From the NCBI RefSeq assembly GCF_016654015.1, contig NZ_JAEPWM010000016.1:1-61595 (forward strand): DNA of 61,595 nucleotides. Reading direction: 5' to 3'. Below, one piece after another: positions 15,949-24,335 of this stretch; position 1 is the stretch's first letter, and each line of letters opens with the position of its first letter. The stretch is from Ramlibacter ginsenosidimutans (lineage in GTDB: Bacteria; Pseudomonadota; Gammaproteobacteria; Burkholderiales; Burkholderiaceae_C). Below the pieces are notes generated by a model. It did no database searches. It was not told where the DNA came from and was given only the letters and a program-made list of their open reading frames with translations. A program made the position numbers and the translations under genes.

Positions 15949-17985
15949 TCAGGCGGTGTAGCGGTCGCCGCGCTGGCGGCGGGCACGGCGCGCCAGCATG
16001 AAGAGGACGGCCAGCGTGACCAGCACGGCGCCCCAGGTCGCGGGCTCGGGCGTGCCGGGCACTTCCGCGCCGACGGCCAGGTTGGTGACGCCTTGCGGCA
16101 GCGGCAACGGTTGGTCCACGCTGGGCGTGGCGGCCACTTGCGTGTTGCGCACGACCTCGTCGACGGCGAGGAAGCTCGTGTACTGCGTGAGCAGGCCATA
16201 GCGCAGTCCCAGCTCGGTGATCGCCTTCTTCTGTGCGTCGCCGCCTTCCTGCGCCTCCTGGTCCGTGAGCGACTGGATGCGGTGCCGCGCCCACAGCTGG
16301 CGCAGCGCGCCCGCGTCGTGCGCCGTCGCGCCGGCGAGCGGCAGCACCTGGCGCCAGGGACCGCTGGCGGCGATACCCTCGATCACGACATCGCCGTGCG
16401 GTTCGCCACGCCACTTGCCGAACACGATCACCGGCCGTTCGCCCAGCACGTCGGGCAGCTGCGGCGGCTCCACGTCGTACACGTCCAGGCCGGGGAAGCG
16501 CGCCTTGACGCTGGTGAGCACGGGCGACTCGATCATCCGGCGAAAGCGGGCGGCCTGCTCCGCGGCCTGGTCCGGACGCGTGACGATGAAGGGCTCGCCC
16601 ATGCCGGCGCGGGCGATCCCTTCCATGAGGTGGCGGTTCACGGAACTGCCGATGCCGAAGGAGAAGACGTTGGCCTGCGACAGGTGCTCGCGCACCAGCT
16701 GGAACACCTCGCGCTCCACGGTGACGTAGCCGTCGGTGACGATGACGACGCTGCGCGCCACGTCAGGCGACTTGGGCTCGGCATACACGCGGCGCAGCGC
16801 CGGCACGATCTCCGTGCTGCCGCCGCCGCCTTCGCGGTCGATGGTGCGGATCGCCTGCTCGATGTTGGCGCGGGTCGCGGGCACCGAATGCGGCGCGAGG
16901 AAGCGGTTGCTGCCCGAGAAGAGCAGCACGTTGAAGGTGTCGCTGGGCCTCAGGCTTCCGATCAATTCGCGCAGCAAGGCCTTGGACGTGTCCAGGGGGA
17001 AGCCGTGCATCGAGCCCGAGATGTCCACCACGAAGATGTATTCGCGCGGGCTGATCGCGGCGGCCGGCACCTGCCTGGGCGGCTCGACCATCGCGAGGAA
17101 GAAGTTCTCGTCCTGCCCGCGGTACAGCAGCACGCCGGATTCGACGCGCTCGCCCGCAAGCCGGAAGTCGAGGATGAAGTCGCGGTTGTTCGCGGCGCCG
17201 TTGCCGGGCGCCAGCGAGACGCTGGCGCGCTGGTCCTGCTGCTCGATTTCGATCTGGTGGCTGCTGGAGCGCACCTCCTTGATCGCGATGGGACTGGTGA
17301 GGTCCACGTGCAGGTCGAACTTCGACGGCGTGTCCGTGCCTTGCGGCAGGATAGGCTGCGCCACCCATTTCGCATTCGCCTGGCTGGACTGCGGCGAGTT
17401 GTAGCGCGGTCCGACCACCGTGGGGAAGACGAACTGGTAGCTGCCCGATTGCGGCACCAGCAGCTCGGTGTAGTGCAGCTCCACCTGGACGTCGTCGCCG
17501 GGCAGGATGTTGGCGACGTTCATCTGGAACACGTTGGGCAGGTGCTGCTCCAGCAGCGCCGCCGTCTGGCCTGCGTCCCTGGCCTTCTCGTAGTCCACGC
17601 GCGCCTGCTGCTTCTCGCGGATGTGCGCGGTGATCAGGCGGTCGGCCAGGCGCACGTTCATCGCGTACACCGCGGCGTGCGTGGAACCGGGAAAGACGTA
17701 GCGCGCCTCGATCGGCCGCTGGCCTTCGTTCTTGTACTGCTGCGTGACCGTGACGTCGGCGATGACACCGGAGATGCGCACGTCCACCCTGGTGGACTTC
17801 AGCGGCAGCCGGTCGACCGTGGGATCGTCGCTGCGGACGAAGAAGTAGGGGCTCTCGGTCTTCTGCCGGGGCTCGGCCTCCTGCGCGCGTGCCGGGCTGA
17901 AGGCCAGCAGGCAGGCGGCGGCGGACGAGGCGGTGGCGACGAGCAGCCAGCGCCAGCAGGCGGAGGCGGGGGGCAGGGTGTCCAT
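15949..17985 (-). CDS. VIT and von Willebrand factor A protein with PEP-CTERM sorting tail
   Basis: A 678-residue exported protein. The parts are a signal peptide (about 1-34, ending SPARA), a VIT domain (about 42-175, with ARYVFPGSTHAAVYAMN and YEKARDAGQTAALLEQ), a VWA domain with the MIDAS DISGSM at 321-326, and a C-terminal sorting signal. That signal is PEP at 646-648, a hydrophobic helix and an RRARRQR basic end. The architecture parallels the marine proteobacterial sortase target protein, but with an exosortase tail instead of LPXTG. It is almost certainly the substrate of the exosortase encoded 7 nt downstream. VWA and VIT modules suggest protein or surface binding. Confidence 0.9.
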   Translation of the reverse strand: MDTLPPASACWRWLLVATASSAAACLLAFSPARAQEAEPRQKTESPYFFVRSDDPTVDRLPLKSTRVDVRISGVIADVTVTQQYKNEGQRPIEARYVFPGSTHAAVYAMNVRLADRLITAHIREKQQARVDYEKARDAGQTAALLEQHLPNVFQMNVANILPGDDVQVELHYTELLVPQSGSYQFVFPTVVGPRYNSPQSSQANAKWVAQPILPQGTDTPSKFDLHVDLTSPIAIKEVRSSSHQIEIEQQDQRASVSLAPGNGAANNRDFILDFRLAGERVESGVLLYRGQDENFFLAMVEPPRQVPAAAISPREYIFVVDISGSMHGFPLDTSKALLRELIGSLRPSDTFNVLLFSGSNRFLAPHSVPATRANIEQAIRTIDREGGGGSTEIVPALRRVYAEPKSPDVARSVVIVTDGYVTVEREVFQLVREHLSQANVFSFGIGSSVNRHLMEGIARAGMGEPFIVTRPDQAAEQAARFRRMIESPVLTSVKARFPGLDVYDVEPPQLPDVLGERPVIVFGKWRGEPHGDVVIEGIAASGPWRQVLPLAGATAHDAGALRQLWARHRIQSLTDQEAQEGGDAQKKAITELGLRYGLLTQYTSFLAVDEVVRNTQVAATPSVDQPLPLPQGVTNLAVGAEVPGTPEPATWGAVLVTLAVLFMLARRARRQRGDRYTA

Positions 17986-18100
17986 GCGTTTTCTCCCGGC
18001 GTGCGACAGTGCACGGGAGGGAGCATCCGCAGGACGCGCGAAGCGCCTGGGAAGCGCGTGGGGAGCCTGTGTGAAGTCGGCGTGAAGTCCTGCGCGCCGG

Positions 18101-19534
18101 TCAGGACAAGGGCAGGGACAGCGTCGCGACCACCCCGCCGTCCTCCGCGTTGTTCAGCTCGATGCGGCCGTGGTGCAGCGAGGCGATCTCGCGCACGAAG
18201 GGCAGGCCCAGGCCGGTGCTCTTCTTGCGCGAGTGCGGGCGCGCCAGGGAATAGAACTTCTCGAAGACCTTTCCGACGGCGTACTCCGGGATGCCGGGGC
18301 CGTGGTCGCGCACCCGGATGCGCGCGCCGCGCGTCCCGCGCTGCAGCGTCACCGTGACGTCGCCTTGCGCCGGCGAGAAGTCGATCGCGTTGTCCAGGAG
18401 GTTGCTCACGGCGCGGCGCAGCAGGAAGGCGTCGCCTTCGATCGCGATGTCGGCGGGGGCGTCGAGCAGCACGCGCACCTGGCGTGCCGCGCCCGCATCG
18501 GCGGCGGCCGCGACCGTTTCCTCCAGCAGCGGCCTCAGCTGCACCGGCGCGACGTGCTCCAGCGCCCTGCGGGTCTCCAGCGCGGTCAGCTCCATCATGC
18601 GGTCGACCATCTCCTGGATGCGCTCGGTCTCGCGCGTGATGTTGCCCAGGAATTTCTGCCGCTGCTCCGCCGGCATGCCGGGTTCCTGCAGCAGTTCGGC
18701 CGCGCCGCGGATCGCCGACAGCGGGCTCTTCACCTCGTGCGTGAGCGTCTGCACGTAGTCGGCGACGTAGTTGCGTCCGGCCAGCGCGTCGCGCATCTCG
18801 TCGTAGGCGGCGCCGATCACGCCCAGGGCGCGGCGGCCCAGGCGCGGCAGGCTGATGCGCCGCTGCGCGCGCACGAAGCGCACGTAGTCGCTGATCAGCC
18901 CGAAGGGCCGCACCAGCCACACCGAAACGATCACCGCCAGCAGCAGCGCGGCGACCACCGAGAACAGGCCGACGTACAGCGTCTTGCGCCGCGCCGCTTC
19001 GACGAACTGGCCGAAGCTCTGCACCGGCTTGCCCACCGACACCGCGCCGACGATCTGCTCGTGCCAGCGCACCGGCGCGGCCACGTACATCACCGTGGTG
19101 GCCGGGTCGCCCTCGACGTCGGGCGTGCTGCGGGCGCCGTACTCGCCGCGCAACGCCAGGCGCACGTCGCGCCACTTGGAGGAATCGGTGCCGCCAGCGC
19201 GCCCGAGCGAGTCGAACAGCACGCGGCCGCTGCGGTCGGTGACGCTCACGCGCAGTTCCACCTTCTGCTTGGTCAGGCTGAAGATGCGCGCGTCGAAGCG
19301 GCGCGCGTACAGGTCCCTGAACAGGGGCTGCAAGCGCGTCACGTCGATGGCGCCGTCCCGCACGTCCTGTTCCACCAGCGTGGCCACGAGCTGCGAGGTC
19401 TCGACCAGCGACTCCTCGGCGGACTCGCGGTAGCGCGGGTCCAGGTCCGCCAGCACGCGATAGAGCAGGAAGGCGATGCCCGCCGCGTAGATCAGCAGGA
19501 TGCCGACGAAGATCCGGTTGCGCTTGCCCGTCAC
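18101..19534 (-). CDS. creC: CreC-like sensor histidine kinase
   Basis: A 477-residue inner-membrane kinase, the length of E. coli CreC. Helices at about 8-25 and 187-208 flank a periplasmic sensor domain, and a HAMP-like linker follows. The H-box is LTHEVKSPLSAIRG (H266), the N-box RRAVSNLLDNAIDFSP, G1 DHGPGIP and G2 GLGLPFV. Its ATG overlaps the response-regulator stop by 4 nt. No creD is visible. Its position just upstream of the VIT-VWA/exosortase genes (116 bp gap) suggests that it monitors the envelope state controlled by that system. Confidence 0.85.
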   Translation of the reverse strand: MTGKRNRIFVGILLIYAAGIAFLLYRVLADLDPRYRESAEESLVETSQLVATLVEQDVRDGAIDVTRLQPLFRDLYARRFDARIFSLTKQKVELRVSVTDRSGRVLFDSLGRAGGTDSSKWRDVRLALRGEYGARSTPDVEGDPATTVMYVAAPVRWHEQIVGAVSVGKPVQSFGQFVEAARRKTLYVGLFSVVAALLLAVIVSVWLVRPFGLISDYVRFVRAQRRISLPRLGRRALGVIGAAYDEMRDALAGRNYVADYVQTLTHEVKSPLSAIRGAAELLQEPGMPAEQRQKFLGNITRETERIQEMVDRMMELTALETRRALEHVAPVQLRPLLEETVAAAADAGAARQVRVLLDAPADIAIEGDAFLLRRAVSNLLDNAIDFSPAQGDVTVTLQRGTRGARIRVRDHGPGIPEYAVGKVFEKFYSLARPHSRKKSTGLGLPFVREIASLHHGRIELNNAEDGGVVATLSLPLS

Positions 19535-20244
19535 TGCGCCGGCAGGTCTTCGCTCAGCGCGTAGCCGGCGCCGCGCAGGGTGCGGATCGGTTCCAGCCGC
19601 GGCGCGACGGCCTTGAGCTTGGCGCGCAAGGTCTTGATGTGCGCATCGACGGTACGGTCGAAGCTGTCGCTGTCGTCGTCCCAGACGCGCGAGAGCAGCT
19701 CGTCCCGCGTGTACACGCGCCCGGGCTTCTGCACCAGCAGGCGCAGGATGCCGTACTCGTAGCGCGAGAGCTCCAGCGGCTGGCCGTAGTAGCGGATGCG
19801 GCGGCGTTCGTCGTCCACGTTGAAGACCGGGGGCGCCGCCGCCGGCGCGGGCGCCTGTGGCGGGCGTTGCGAGCGCCGCAGGATCACGCGCACGCGCGCC
19901 ACCAGTTCGCGCGGCGAGAAGGGCTTGGCGATGTAGTCGTCGGCGCCCAGCTCCAGGCCGACGACGCGGTCGATCTCGTCGCTGCGCGCGGTGAGGAACA
20001 GCATGGGCAGGTCACGGCCGCCGGGCAGGTCCTGCAGGCGCTTGAACACCTCGAAGCCGTTCAGGTCCGGCAGGCCCACGTCGAGGATCACGAGGGCGGG
20101 CGCTGCCTGTCGGAATTCCTGCAGCGCCTGTTCGGCGGTGCTGCACCACACGGGCGTGAAGCCGTCGGTGGCCAGCACGTACTGGATCGTGTCGGCGATG
20201 CCGGATTCGTCTTCCACGACCAGGATGCGGGGCTTGCCGATCAT
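19531..20244 (-). CDS. creB: CreB-like OmpR-family response regulator
   Basis: A 237-residue response regulator. The receiver domain has the acidic pair E11/D12, phospho-acceptor D55 (VILDVGLPD) and a conserved lysine in IAKPF. An OmpR/PhoB winged helix follows (YEYGILRLLVQKPGRVYTRDELL...RTVDAHIKTLRAKL). I chose the ATG at 20244 (MIGKPRILVVEDE). An in-frame ATG three codons earlier (20253) is also possible. It heads the six-gene exosortase run and is the obvious candidate to regulate it. Confidence 0.86.
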   Translation of the reverse strand: MIGKPRILVVEDESGIADTIQYVLATDGFTPVWCSTAEQALQEFRQAAPALVILDVGLPDLNGFEVFKRLQDLPGGRDLPMLFLTARSDEIDRVVGLELGADDYIAKPFSPRELVARVRVILRRSQRPPQAPAPAAAPPVFNVDDERRRIRYYGQPLELSRYEYGILRLLVQKPGRVYTRDELLSRVWDDDSDSFDRTVDAHIKTLRAKLKAVAPRLEPIRTLRGAGYALSEDLPAQ

Positions 20245-20282
20245 GGCCCCCATGGTAGCGCTGGCGGACGCCAGCCGCCGAC

Positions 20283-21848
20283 TCAGGTGACGGGCGCCGG
20301 GTTGAACAGCACCAGCTGGTTGTGCAGCTTCCACTGTTCGGCCCAGGTCTTCTTCCCGCTCGCCACGTCCAGCATCAGGCGGAACAGCTGCCAGCCCACG
20401 TCCTCGATGCTGGCTTCGCCCTCGGCGATGGTGCCGGCGTTGAGGTCCATCAGGTCGTGCCAGCGGCGCGCGAGGTCCGAGCGCGTGGCGACCTTGATCA
20501 CCGGAACTTCCGCCAGTCCGTAAGGCGTGCCGCGGCCCGTGGTGAACACGTGCAGGTTCATGCCGGCCGCGAGCTGCAGCGTGCCGCAGATGAAGTCGCT
20601 GGCGGGCGTCGCCGCGTAGACCAGGCCGCGGGTCTTGAGCTTCTCGCCGGGAGCGATGACGCCGGCGATGCGCGAACTGCCCGACTTCACGATGGAGCCC
20701 ATCGCCTTCTCGACGATGTTGGCCAGGCCGCCCTTCTTGTTGCCCGGCGTCGTGTTGGCGCTGCGGTCGACGGCGCCGCGCTTCAGGTACGCGTCGTACC
20801 AGGCCATCTCGCGCACGATGGCTTCGGCCACCTGCGGCGTCGCGGCACGCGAGGTGAGCTGGGCGACGCCGTCGCGCACCTCGGTCGTCTCGGAGAACAT
20901 CACGGTGGCGCCGGCGCGCACCAGCAGGTCGGCGCAGAAGCCGACGGCGGGATTCGCGGTGACGCCGGAGAAGGCGTCGCTGCCGCCGCACTGCACGCCG
21001 ACCACCAGCTCGCTGGCCGGCACCGTCACGCGCTGGCGCCGGTTCAGGCGCTCGAGGTGCACCTTGGCCTGGCGCAGGATGGAGTCGACCATCGCCATGA
21101 AACCCACGTGCGCCTCGTCCTGCAGGCACACCACGTCGAGCTCGGGAGCTTCGCCGCGCGCATCCGTGATCGGGATGGTGCCGGGCGGCAGCAGTCGCTC
21201 GGGCTGCAGCTTCTCGCAGCCCAGGCTGACCACCATCACCTCGCCGCCGAAGTTCGGGTTGAGGCTGATGTTGCGCAGCGTGCGGATCGGGATCACCGCG
21301 TCGGGCGCGTCGATCGCGACGCCGCAGCCGTAGCCATGCTCCAGCGCGACGACGCCGTCGACGTTGGGATAGAGCGGCAGCAGCTCCGAGCGGATGCGGT
21401 CGATCGCGAAGCGCGTCACGCCGGCCACGCACTGCACGCTCTGCGTGATCGCGAGCAGGTTGCGCGTGCCCACGGAGCCGTCCGCATTGCGGTAGCCCTC
21501 GAAGGTGTAGCCCTCCAGCGGCACGGACTCGACTTGCGGCGCGGTGGCGAAGGGCAGGTCGTCCAGGCTGCGCGCCTCGGGCATGCGCAGCAGGCGCTCG
21601 TGCACCCAGGAGCCGGCGGGAATGTCCTTCTCCGCATAGCCGATGGGCACGTCGTAGCGGCGCACGACGCCGCCGGCAGGGATGTCGACCAGCGCCACCT
21701 TGTGGCCTTGCGGCACCTTCTCGCGCAGCGTGAGCCCGGATGCGAAGACGGTGCCCGCGGGCAGGCCGCCGTCGTTCGCCACGATGGCTACGTTGTCCGC
21801 GGGGTGCATGAGGATGTGGAGGGGAGGGCGGCTGGAGGTCTCGGTCAT
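20283..21848 (-). CDS. garD: Galactarate dehydratase (UxaA/GarD family)
   Basis: A 521-residue cytoplasmic dehydratase, close to the 523 residues of E. coli GarD. It has the N-terminal SAF-like domain (HPADNVAIVANDGGLPAG) and the large UxaA domain with LEHGYGCGVAIDAPDA, GCEKLQ and VGVQCGGSDAFSGVTANPA. The GTPGNKKGG-like segment (NTTPGNKKGGLANIVEKA) distinguishes galactarate/altronate dehydratases. It converts galactarate (meso-galactaric acid) to 5-dehydro-4-deoxy-D-glucarate. It is divergent from the GntR regulator and the TRAP transporter, which fits an aldarate locus. Altronate dehydratase is the alternative, but no uronate isomerase genes are present. Confidence 0.82.
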   Translation of the reverse strand: MTETSSRPPLHILMHPADNVAIVANDGGLPAGTVFASGLTLREKVPQGHKVALVDIPAGGVVRRYDVPIGYAEKDIPAGSWVHERLLRMPEARSLDDLPFATAPQVESVPLEGYTFEGYRNADGSVGTRNLLAITQSVQCVAGVTRFAIDRIRSELLPLYPNVDGVVALEHGYGCGVAIDAPDAVIPIRTLRNISLNPNFGGEVMVVSLGCEKLQPERLLPPGTIPITDARGEAPELDVVCLQDEAHVGFMAMVDSILRQAKVHLERLNRRQRVTVPASELVVGVQCGGSDAFSGVTANPAVGFCADLLVRAGATVMFSETTEVRDGVAQLTSRAATPQVAEAIVREMAWYDAYLKRGAVDRSANTTPGNKKGGLANIVEKAMGSIVKSGSSRIAGVIAPGEKLKTRGLVYAATPASDFICGTLQLAAGMNLHVFTTGRGTPYGLAEVPVIKVATRSDLARRWHDLMDLNAGTIAEGEASIEDVGWQLFRLMLDVASGKKTWAEQWKLHNQLVLFNPAPVT

Positions 21849-21905
21849 GGCGGACGCGCTCTCCCCGGACGGCAGGGCGGGAAAACGCGGTGGGTGAATG
21901 CCTGA

Positions 21906-21920
21906 CATTCTTTTAGAATG
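21906..21920. promoter_or_regulatory. Palindrome in the garD/gntR divergent promoter region
   Basis: CATTCT-TTT-AGAATG is a perfect 6-bp inverted repeat ending 8 bases before the gntR ATG and about 57 bases before the garD ATG. Its place between a regulator and its likely target makes it a candidate autoregulatory operator. Confidence 0.45.
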
Positions 21921-21928
21921 AGCCCCAT

Positions 21929-22660
21929 ATGTCAAGCAAAGAGGCTACCGAGCCCCTGCTGCAGGCCGAAGCCACGGGCCCGCTGTCGGGCCAGATCTAT
22001 GCCCGCGTGGTCGAGGCCATCCTGCGCGGCGACTTCGGCGCGCAGGGCAAGCTGCCCACCGAAAGCGCGCTCGCGGCGAGCTATGGCGTGTCGCGCCCGA
22101 CGATCCGCGAAGCCTTGTCGCGGCTGCGCTCCGACGGAGTCATCGACTCCAGGCGGGGCGCCGGCAGCTTCGTGGTGCGCATGCCCGCGGCTCCGGTCGC
22201 CAGCCTCACGCCCATCCGCAGCCTGGCCGACGTGGAGCGCTACTACGCGTTCCGCTCGTGCGTGGAAGCGGGCGCGGCAGCCGAGGCCGCGGAGTTCCGC
22301 AATGCCGATGACCTGCAGGCCCTGCAGGCGGCGTACGACGCGCTCAACGCCGCCGAGGAGCGCGCAGGCTCTGCCGTGGAAGCGGATGTGCAGTTCCACC
22401 TGGCCATCGCGCGCTGCTCGCACAACCCCTTCTTCGTGGCGACCATCGAAACGACCGTCGCGCCGATCCGCCAGTTCATGGAACTCGCGCACAACGCGGG
22501 CGACAGCCGCGGTCCGGACCGCGTGCACGTCACGCGCATGGAGCACCAGGCCGTGGTCGACGCCATCGTGCGGCGTGCGCCCGCCGACGCGGCGGAGGCC
22601 ATCCGCACGCACATCCTGAACGCCAAGCAGCGGATCTTCGAAGCGACCCGGCTGGCCTGA
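21929..22660 (+). CDS. FadR/GntR-family regulator of aldarate genes
   Basis: A 243-residue regulator. The N-terminal GntR winged helix (LPTESALAASYGVSRPTIREALSRL...GAGSFV) is followed by an FCD ligand domain (about 95-235) with ADVQFHLAIARCSHN and the metal-binding histidines. FCD domains often sense organic or sugar acids. It is divergent from garD and precedes the dctPQM transporter, so it probably represses uptake and degradation of galactarate or uronates until inducer binds. Confidence 0.85.
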   Translation: MSSKEATEPLLQAEATGPLSGQIYARVVEAILRGDFGAQGKLPTESALAASYGVSRPTIREALSRLRSDGVIDSRRGAGSFVVRMPAAPVASLTPIRSLADVERYYAFRSCVEAGAAAEAAEFRNADDLQALQAAYDALNAAEERAGSAVEADVQFHLAIARCSHNPFFVATIETTVAPIRQFMELAHNAGDSRGPDRVHVTRMEHQAVVDAIVRRAPADAAEAIRTHILNAKQRIFEATRLA

Positions 22661-22711
22661 TTCCGGGTTTCCCCTGATCCCGCTTTGCCAGACATACACC
22701 ATCATCATCGG

Positions 22712-22722
22712 TTGTCGGACAT
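22712..22722. promoter_or_regulatory. Candidate GntR/FadR-type operator before dctP
   Basis: TTGTCGGACAT contains the perfect palindrome TGTC-G-GACA and fits the TNGTNNNACNA shape of FadR-family operators. It lies 50 bases before the dctP ATG, where it could block transcription of the transporter. Confidence 0.5.
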
Positions 22723-22771
22723 CTGACGACTCACCTATTCAGACCGCCTCCATCCAGACCTAGGGACCCCC

Positions 22772-23758
22772 ATGAAGCTCTCGCTGAACAGACTCGCCAC
22801 CGCCCTCGCCATCGCCGCCCTGGCGTGCGCGACCCTGAGCGCCGAGGCGCGCACCTTCCGCTCGGCCGACGTCCACAACAAGGACTTTCCGACCAACAAG
22901 GCCGTCGCGTACATGGGCGAGCAGCTGTCCAAGGCCACCGGCGGCAAGGACAGCATCAAGGTCTTCGGCGACAGCGCGCTCGGCTCCGAGAAGGACACCA
23001 TCGAGCAGGTGAAGATCGGCGCGCTGGACATGGTGCGCGTCAACTTTGCGGCCTTCAACGGCATCGTGCCCGAGTCCGTGCTGCCGGCACTGCCCTTCCT
23101 GTTCCGCGACATGGACCACTTCCGCAAGACCATGTACGGCCCGCAGGGCGACAAGATCCTGGCCGGCTTCGAGAAGGCCGGCTTCATCGGACTCGCCATC
23201 TACGAAAGCGGCGCGCGCTCGATGTACGCCAAGAAGCCGATCAAGAGCCTGGCCGACATCAAGGGCATGAAGGTGCGCGTGCAGCCGTCCGACCTGTTCG
23301 TGGGCATGGTGAGCGCCATGGGCGCGTCGCCCACGCCCATGCCGTACAACGAGGTGTACACGGGCCTGAAGACGGGCCTGATCGACGCCGCGGAGAACAA
23401 CTATCCCTCCTACGACGAAGCCAAGCACTTCGAGTCGGCGCCGGTGTACTCCGAGACCATGCACTCGATGTCGCCGGAAGTGCTCGTGTTCTCCAAGAAG
23501 ACCTGGGACACCCTGAGCAAGGAAGAACAGGCGGCGATCCGCAAGGCGGCCAAGGACTCGGTGCCTTACTACGTGAAGCTGTGGGAAGCGCAGGAGAAGG
23601 CCGCCCGCGCCGACGTGGTCAAGGGCGGCGCGACCATCGTGCCGGCCGCGCAGATCGACCGCGCCGCGTTCGTGCAGGTCGAGAAGCCGGTGTGGGACAA
23701 GTTCTCGCCGACGCCGGAGCTCAAGGCGCTGGTGCAGGAGATCGTGAATGCCAAGTGA
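22772..23758 (+). CDS. dctP: TRAP transporter substrate-binding protein (DctP family), uronate-type
   Basis: A 328-residue periplasmic receptor. The signal peptide covers residues 1-26 (ATLSAEA cleavage region). The DctP fold is shown by FRSADVHNKDFPTNKAV, GSEKDTIEQVKIGALDMVRVN, the canonical Arg in KVRVQPSDLF, and the YNEVYTGLKTGLIDAAENNYPSY motif that holds the carboxylate. The sequence resembles receptors known to bind D-glucuronate and D-galacturonate in Polaromonas, which fits the surrounding uronate/aldarate genes. Ligand assignment is by context. It overlaps dctQ by 11 bp. Confidence 0.88.
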   Translation: MKLSLNRLATALAIAALACATLSAEARTFRSADVHNKDFPTNKAVAYMGEQLSKATGGKDSIKVFGDSALGSEKDTIEQVKIGALDMVRVNFAAFNGIVPESVLPALPFLFRDMDHFRKTMYGPQGDKILAGFEKAGFIGLAIYESGARSMYAKKPIKSLADIKGMKVRVQPSDLFVGMVSAMGASPTPMPYNEVYTGLKTGLIDAAENNYPSYDEAKHFESAPVYSETMHSMSPEVLVFSKKTWDTLSKEEQAAIRKAAKDSVPYYVKLWEAQEKAARADVVKGGATIVPAAQIDRAAFVQVEKPVWDKFSPTPELKALVQEIVNAK

Positions 23759-24335
23759 CGCCGTCGCGGCGGGCGTGGAGTCGGATGCGGAAGGCATCGT
23801 CGGCCTGGCCGGCACTGCCGACCGGCCGCTGCCGCCCTCCGCGAACTGGCTCACGGCCGTGAACTCGCGGCTGTCGCGCTGGGCGCTGTACCTCGCCAGC
23901 GTGTGCCTCGCGGCGCTGCTGGCGGTGGTCGTGTACGGCGTGGTCATGCGCTACGTGTTCAACGACGCGCCGCCGTACGTGGAGCAGGTCGCCCTGCTGC
24001 TGGTGATCTCGGTGGCCATGTTCGGCGCGTCCGCCGGCGTCCGCGACGCGGGCCACATCGGCCTCGATTCGCTCGTGCGCAACCTGCCGCCGCGGGTGCA
24101 GTTCTGGTGCAAGGTGGCCGTCGAAGTGCTGAGCGGCACCTTCGCCGTGTCGCTGGTGCTGGGCGGCGTGGAGATGGCGCTGTCCACGCAGGGTGCGACG
24201 ATTCCCACGCTGGGCCTGCCCGAGTCCACGCGTTACGTGCCGGTGATCCTCTCCGGCATCCTGATCCTGCTGTTCTGCGTGGAACTGCTCATCGCCCTGT
24301 TCAAGGGTCACAAGGTGATCGCCTCATGGCACTGA
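23748..24335 (+). CDS. dctQ: TRAP transporter small membrane subunit
   Basis: A 195-residue protein with four membrane helices after a roughly 40-residue hydrophilic N-terminus. VVVYGVVMRYVFNDAPPYVEQVALLL is the typical DctQ signature, followed by RDAGHIGLDSLVRNLPP. It forms the membrane complex with DctM for Na+-driven uptake. It overlaps dctP by 11 bp and dctM by 10 bp. Confidence 0.88.
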   Translation: MPSDAVAAGVESDAEGIVGLAGTADRPLPPSANWLTAVNSRLSRWALYLASVCLAALLAVVVYGVVMRYVFNDAPPYVEQVALLLVISVAMFGASAGVRDAGHIGLDSLVRNLPPRVQFWCKVAVEVLSGTFAVSLVLGGVEMALSTQGATIPTLGLPESTRYVPVILSGILILLFCVELLIALFKGHKVIASWH

